A DNA stretch of 64,000 nt, taken from Lumnitzera littorea. Taxonomy: Eukaryota > Streptophyta > Magnoliopsida > Myrtales > Combretaceae. The position numbers were made by a program, and so were the translations under genes. The stretch is from positions 78,100,777-78,164,776 of the forward strand of contig JAMXBB010000003.1 in NCBI GenBank assembly GCA_024138015.1, given 5' to 3'. Numbering within the stretch: position 1 is the stretch's first letter; the number at the start of each line of letters is the position of its first letter. The notes beneath the pieces are model-generated. The model saw only the letters and a program-made list of their open reading frames with translations, ran no database searches and had not been told where the DNA came from. Below are positions 58,130-64,000 of this stretch, in pieces.

Positions 58130-59215
58130 ACTATGTATGCCAACCTGTTTTGTGTGAGAGCTATTAGTAAGGGAAGCTCATGGTGGAAGGCTCTCCAACC
58201 ATTTTAGAGAGAAGAGGATGTATGAGCTATTAAGTAGAAGGTTCTTTTGGCCTAAGATGTAGAGAGATGTGCATCAAATTGTTGAGACTTATGCTACTTG
58301 CAAGAGGACTAAATGCTAAATTGAATAAGACAATGGAATGCCTTTGCTTGTCCCGACCAAACCCTGGATTGATTTGAGTATAGACTTTATTCTTAGATTG
58401 TTGAGAACTGCTTAAGGCAAAGATTCTATGATAGTCTTCATAGATAGATTTAGTAAGATGGCACACTTTGTGCCTTGCTCTAAAACTAACGATGCTTCGA
58501 TTATTGCTTTTCTCTTTTTGTATGAGCTTGTTCGTTTACACGACAATTGAGAAGTGTAATATCAAATAGAGATCCAATGTTTCTAAGTCATTTTTGGAGG
58601 ACTCTTTGGCATCATATAAGGACTAAGCTACTATTCACCACTTCTTATCATCCCCAAACCGATGACCAAACCAATGTAGTCAACTGCACTTTAGGATCAT
58701 TACTCCGAGTTACCGTAGGAAAGAACTTAGCTAATTAGGATGTTTGTTTGCTTGTGGTGGAATTTTCTTACAACTGCAAGGTACATGGCACCTCCAAATA
58801 AATACCCTTTGAAGTCATTTACGACTTCAATCCAAAGCTAACCCTTGATCATTCCCCAGTACCCATGCCTAAGTAGGAAGACCTTGATGTAAGAGCTCAA
58901 GTACAATCTTTGCAATAGATCTATGAGAAGGTTATCCAATAGATTGACCAAGCTACCAAGAAGGTGAGAGAAAAGAGTAAAGGGAAGAAGTCAGGACAAT
59001 TTTAACCCAGTGATTTGGTATGACTGCACCTAAGTAAGGAGAGGTTTCTGAACAAGAGAAAGAATAAGTTGTCCACCTAAGCCAAAGGTCCCGTCAGAGT
59101 ACTATAAAGGATCAATGACAATGCCTATCGATTGGAATTACCTAAAGACTGTGGAGTTTGTGACATCTTTAACATTTTAGACCTTAGTCCCTATCAACTT
59201 GAAGGTTGAGTAAAG
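58130..59215 (+). pseudogene. Element 4 integrase remnant
   Basis: HHCC zinc finger (REAHGGRLSNHF ... ATCKRTKC, 58165-58315), core with WIDLSIDFI (first Asp, about 58380), SKMAHFVPC, VISNRDPMFLSHFW (second catalytic Asp is Asn, codon 58565-58567) and HPQTDDQTNVVNCTL (catalytic Glu is Asn, codon 58673-58675). The C-terminal domain has SDLVWLHLSKERFPNKRK and NAYRLELPKDCGV. Two of three catalytic residues are lost, so the enzyme would be dead even without the stops. Open stretch: 58547-58738. Confidence 0.8.
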
Positions 59216-59250
59216 ACTAGCTAGATTTAATCCCAAATCCAATTCAACCT

Positions 59251-59258
59251 AAAGGGGA
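59251..59258 (+). other. Element 4 polypurine tract
   Basis: AAAGGGGA immediately before the 3' LTR start TGATAAGAAT. Confidence 0.8.
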
Positions 59259-60705
59259 TGATAAGAATAAAAAATTAAACCTTTACTCAAGCTTGAGCTT
59301 AAGGTCTTGAGGGACTAACAAAGTGAATTCTATTATTCCAACCAACTCCATCGAGGCTAAGTTGATCCTCACTACCAACTAACTCCACATGCCGAGCCGA
59401 GTAACCTCTCATCTATTGATAATCAAGTACCGATATGCTCTACTGATAGCTTAGTACTTTTCTCATGTCTGCTTGACCATGACCATACCAACCAATAACC
59501 CAGTAGTATTGGTGTTGAGAACCCAAAGCACATTCGAACCTACATATCTCAAGAGGACCCTTAAGTCTATTCGACATCTTTAACTCGATAATCCCCATCT
59601 TGACCATACCACTTGTTTGTTTCTACTAAAAGCAGCCCTAGTGATCGAATGCCACGTGTCCAATCTTACATAAAAGAATTCCGCTGCACTAATCACTAAT
59701 TTACTTTGATTTTTCATTTATACCCTTTCTTATTGCTTGTATATTACTTCTTTTAAACAATACCTCTTTTTGTCTTTTCCATTTTAAGTAGGATGCCCTA
59801 AGTTTTTTAGTATAAATATCCTTTGTAATATATAGCCATAACAATATAATCATCAGATATTGAATATAATTCTCTTTCATAAGTAAGTTAGGGTTGTAAA
59901 TGAACCGAGCCAAGTTGAGCTTCTAAAGGCTTAGGCTTAGTTGGTTTAAAAATTATTGAGCTTGAGTCAAGCTTTTTATCGAGCTTGAAATTAAAGTTTG
60001 AGCTTAGCTCGTTTAGATAAATAAGTCTTGTCTTGAGCTCAAGCTCAACTCGTTTACTAATCGAGATTAAGCCGAGCTAAGCCTAAAGCAAGCTAATTTC
60101 AAGCCTATAAACAAGCCTAAGTTTACAAAATTAAGAAATATATAAATAAATAGATTAATAGATAATGAACAACGATTAGATTATATATTATATATTATCC
60201 TATTATACAAATTTTAGTCTTTGAATTTTAATAATATATGATATTTGTAATATATATAAAATTTGTAAATCTACTTATGAGCCTAAACAAGCTAGCTCAT
60301 GAGCTTAAGTGAGCAAACTCATGAGCCTAAACTAGAGTTCGAGCTTGGCTAATTTAGTAATCAAGCTCGAGCTCGAGTTAAGCTAAGCTAAGCTCAAGTA
60401 GCTCGGCTCATTTGCAACCCTAAAGCTAGTGTTCTTACAACATTTACCTTACTCTTTTCCTAACCTTTAAGCAAGGCTAGGTAGTAAGTGACCTGACTGA
60501 GTTGCTCATGCGTCATATTGAGTTTGTTTTATGAGTCCATGGAGTTTCTTGGTATGTCATGTCCTTGGAATTATTCGTGGTTTGCTTGTTTATCTCATTT
60601 TCTTATTGTTGCTTTCATATTTCATTACCTTTTACTTTAAGCTTTCTACAAGCTTAGATACACCCCAATACTATCGCCCTTGTCTACTCTTGGTGCAGCA
60701 TATCA
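59259..60705 (+). repeat. Element 4 3' LTR (contains MITE)
   Basis: TGATAAGAATA ... GCATATCA. Without the MITE and one duplication copy it is 905 bp, close to the 901 bp of the 5' LTR. Confidence 0.85.
59889..60422. mobile_element. hAT-type MITE in element 4 3' LTR
   Basis: A 534-bp non-coding insertion absent from the 5' LTR. It starts TAGGGTTGTAAATGAACCGA and its reverse complement starts TAGGGTTGCAAATGAGCCGA, followed by CGAGCT/GAGCTTGA-rich subterminal repeats. Flanking 8-mers AAGTAAGT (59881-59888) and AAGCTAGT (60423-60430) match at 6 of 8; the unoccupied site in the 5' LTR reads GAGCTAGT. Eight-base duplications and this terminus fit a non-autonomous hAT element. No transposase frame. 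Confidence 0.8.
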
Positions 60706-61560
60706 TCAGCCTTGCAAGAAAAAGCAATATATTCTACATGTCAAGAAGACCAAAAAATATGACTATAATACATATTAGGTACACCTAATATACTTGCTAA
60801 TTTGGGTAACATGCCTTAAGTGGAAAAGAGTAAAAGGGTTTAGTCAAAAATAGAAAAGTACATATGCACAATTTATGCACAAAAGGAATAACAAGAGAAG
60901 AATCCTCACTACCATCCTATCAAAATATGTGTCCTTTTGGCATTAGCGAGGCACTTAATAGAAATAAACAAAGAAGTACAATTATTGCGTTTTGAGTTAG
61001 TTATGGGATTGTTTAGTGGATAGGTTGGCAACTAGGCTGGATAGTTGGGAACCAAGATGAGCAAAGGATGGGTCGAATGAATCAAGTTTTCTTGGTTCTT
61101 TAAATAAGTTAAGAAGGGATCTAAGTACAAGCTCAGCAGCTTCTACAAGGGATAAGTAGTTAGGCAAGTGGTGCGAGAGGAAGCCTTAAGCATAAGCCAA
61201 CTCATCTTTAGCAATCGTTGCACTAAGTGCTCGAGTGGCTAGACCTTAAAGTCTTCAAAGTTAGCCTCGAGTAATCAACCTAGAGCATGGTAATTGTTGA
61301 ATGGAGGTGGGCTAAACTTGTTAAGAAGTTAGTGGTGACAAAAATAGGTTCCATTAACATCGGTAGAAGTTAAATTCCCATTAGATTTTTTGGAAAAAAA
61401 TAAAAGGATTATGATGGTTTACTCTCGGGTAGTGAATAACATGACTAAGACTAATAAGACAATGCAACCTATACTACATAACCATTGAATGCCTATTGAA
61501 CTACCAAATTATCATCATTGACTAATGCAATTTGTGAGCCTTAAAATCGTAGTTAGGGCA
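60706..61560. other. Right flank of element 4, unassigned
   Basis: No coding frame recognised. It should represent the pre-insertion flank, probably element 3 LTR or adjacent repeat, but no convincing alignment was seen by eye. Confidence 0.3.
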
Positions 61561-64000
61561 ACTGAACCTAGATTTAGGGCATCTGAGGAAACTTATCCAA
61601 TTGAGTCCAAAATTTACAACTAAAATAGAAAAGTTAGTCAAAGCAACCTAGTGAAGTTAGATTCCAAAAATAATGACCCAAAATTCTAATTTTAACCTTA
61701 AAAATGTGATTATTTAATATAGTGTAAAAATGATCGAAACCCTTAAAACCAATCTTAGAATGCAATAAGGATTTAGAGATAAGTTAATTAAGCTATAAAA
61801 TAAGATAACACGGTACAATATATTATATGAATATACATGTATTTTTATGAGTATACTTGGTATATATAATAATTATATTCGTAAATTAACCCAAAATTAT
61901 ATAATATGTGATAAACTCATAAAATAAATAAGAAATATATCATAAAAATAAAAGATATGTTAGAAACATAATTATATAACTATAATTACACGTTACAGGT
62001 GATATATACATAAGATATATAGACTTGTATATTAATAAAATAACTAAATACTAACAAAATATACCTAAACTACTTAAATTATACTAAAATAATAGTAAAG
62101 CTGATCTAAAACTAGAGAAAATGGTTGGAAAAATCCTAATTTGCATGTGGCCTCTCCTTGTTAAAATAACATGTTGAATCAAAAGTAGATAAGATAAGAA
62201 GATGACACCTCTTACTAAATAAAATGTAAAGATGATTATTAAATTATAGGGAAAAAAATCTAGATGCCGCCCAAACTAGTATAAAAATAGTTCCTGGACC
62301 TACATTAGCCACTTTAGAACATAAAACACTTAAAGCAAAATCAAAGAAAAAAAATCAAGAAAATAAAACATTTTAGAAAAAATTTACAAAATATAGAGTA
62401 CGAATCAAGTTAGGTTAGTTCTTAGGCCAAACATTAATCTATTCTTGTGCCACTTTACCACATAACATAACCAACCACACCTTTGTTGTTCGAAAACCAC
62501 CTACCACCCTACGACTACCGAAGCTCAGATGACTAGGTGAGTTAAACTTTTGCTCTGTTTTTCATTTAATTTTAAAAAATATTAAATCCACCCAAAAAGT
62601 TATGGAAAAAATTATATTAAGGTTATTTTAGATATGCTTTTGTGTGATATTTTTATTTTTGTAAAATTTAGAATATTTTAGGTACTTGCTTAAGAAAATC
62701 ACTATTTATCTAAATTTTGACTCTCAAAATAAATGTATTAAATGATGTCATTTCTAGCCTACAATTTTTTTCTAGAATATACATGACACATAGATGATTG
62801 CTATGTACCTAGATTTTTTATTTAAATATTTCTAGCATTTAATGCAATTTTAGCCTTAAAAATAACTAGAATTAGGATGAAAAATGTGAAATAAATGGGT
62901 TTTTATGAAATCAATTAATGAAAATGACATATACTGACTTTAGGTGATTTATAATGATATTAGGATATATTGGAAATAATTTTGTATAAAAAGAATAATA
63001 TTTAGTTAATTAAATGTGATTTAGGGGTAAAATTGTAACTTTAAGTACATAGGTGATAAACCGATAGCATGAAACTAAGTGATAATTGAATTCCCTATAT
63101 TTTTAAGAGTCTATAGAAATATTCTCGAGGAATTATTTGGTGATTCAAGCTTTGTATTATGAATTTACGTAGTATAATAGTTTAAATTACGAATTAGGGT
63201 CCGTTTTTAGTAATAATAAACTAAAATGTGATAAATACTGAAATGAAAACTACATATATAAATGTTGGTTAGATTTGATAAAAAGTAAAATTTTAATATA
63301 TTTAATAATAATTTTATGACCGGGATATATTATATACATATTAGGATTAGATAATACTCATATTATGGAGTTATGTTGGCAAATTATATAAAAAAAAATA
63401 GCTTAAGCACATAAAGTAGATTTAATATGATAATATTCATTATAAGCACTTATAGATATATCAGAAACTCGACATACCTTTTAGAAGTGATCTCTTGAAA
63501 TAGAACTCCTAACATGTATTGTTAGGTTAGGTATGTACAAATTCAATGACACTACTTTTACTAAAATCAGGCAATCCTAGGTAATATAACTTATATCTCT
63601 ATAATATTACAAGAATTTACACACTACAATAACCTTACCATAATTTAATTGATTAAAAGTACGTTTTGATAAGATTGAAACAATATATTATAAGTAATAG
63701 TATAACCATGTATATTATTAATATTTAATAACTTAACTTATATAATAAAACTTTATTTCATTATATAAGAAAAATAATAATATACTTTAGACATATATAT
63801 ATTTATACATAATCATTTAACGGAATACTTTTAGATAGAATCCTAATGTTTTCGTAACTCTTACGAAAACTAAATTTGGATTTTGTATATTTATAAGGTC
63901 CCCTTATGATCAAAGCATTAAAGATACGAGTTTTCCATAGTAAGCGTTTAGATAGGTAAGTTGAGATCATAGCTTTACCACTTATTACGATACTCTATTA
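61561..64000 (+). other. AT-rich LTR-like sequence to window end
   Basis: No frames of note. The style (long AT-rich runs, 'attttagaaaaaatttacaa', 'gaagctcagatgactaggtgag' near 62520) resembles the 31225-34140 stretch and long chromovirus LTRs, but no boundary, duplication or promoter is evident. Confidence 0.25.

Larger units (their letters stand above)
53552..60705 (+). mobile_element. Element 4: complete but defective Ty3/gypsy retrotransposon
   Basis: LTRs 53552-54452 and 59259-60705 (the latter lengthened by a 542-bp MITE insertion with its duplication; both LTRs are about 900 bp without it). Internal order is primer site, gag, protease, RT, RNase H, integrase, polypurine tract. The 5-mers outside the LTRs (ACAAG and TCAGC) do not match, so no target duplication is evident. 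Reading frames are broken throughout. Confidence 0.85.

Noticed and set aside
53547..60710. Target duplication for element 4
   Set aside because: ACAAG on the left and TCAGC on the right do not match; a GCAAG a few bases further right would require a non-standard LTR end.

Overview
This window looks like nuclear DNA of a flowering plant, probably from a repeat-rich, methylated (pericentromere-like) region. It is AT-rich and poor in CpG. I found no intact host gene and no rRNA or tRNA gene. Almost everything recognisable is a decayed, nested LTR retrotransposon with plant-type features: iMet-type and possibly tRNA-Asp-type primer sites, Tat-lineage gag-pol with a second RNase H, a Tekay-like chromovirus pol, a Copia gag of the UBN2 type, and hAT-like MITE ends. 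The longest conceptual reading frames are retroelement pieces of 60-143 codons, broken mainly by TAG, TAA and TGA where the families carry Gln, Arg or Trp. That pattern fits deamination of methylated cytosine.

Layout. 1-2.2 kb: 3' end of an Athila/Tat-like element. 2.2-5.8 kb: minus-strand Copia gag, its primer site and 5' LTR. 5.84-14.38 kb: a complete but dead Ty3/gypsy element (element 1) with two LTRs and a near-matching 5-bp target duplication, split at 8.38-11.05 kb by a 2.67-kb solo-LTR-like insertion (family L, copy A) with perfect CCTAT duplications. 14.4-18.5 kb: fragments, including a Tat protease-region piece. 18.48-21.51 kb: family L copy B, then a 3'-end copy D. 23.13-31.22 kb: a Tat-lineage element with two LTRs, gag, protease, RT, both RNases H, no integrase core, and a spliced antisense reading frame between pol and the 3' LTR. 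31-38 kb: AT-rich LTR-like DNA and the 3' LTR of a minus-strand Tekay-like element whose pol remnant occupies 38.3-40.3 kb. 40.3-45.9 kb: fragments, a Ty3 3' end with its LTR, and a minus-strand LTR with a degraded tRNA-Asp primer site. 45.9-53.55 kb: a minus-strand Ty3 gag/protease (element 3) split by a 3.17-kb Tekay-like solo LTR (perfect ACAAA duplications) and by family L copy C. 53.55-60.71 kb: a second complete dead Ty3 element (element 4), whose 3' LTR carries a 534-bp hAT-type MITE with 8-bp duplications. 60.7-64 kb: AT-rich LTR-like remnants.

No genes work together here in the operon sense; the content is a stack of insertions. The most unusual items are family L (extended terminal inverted repeats, a tRNA-like A/B-box module and a dense ACGT motif cluster upstream of a TATA box), the spliced antisense frame in the Tat element, an insertion that splits the Tat 5' LTR TATA box, a WRKY-box-rich stretch in the solo LTR, and the same integrase Asp-to-Asn loss in three separate elements. 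I saw no previously undescribed multi-gene system.
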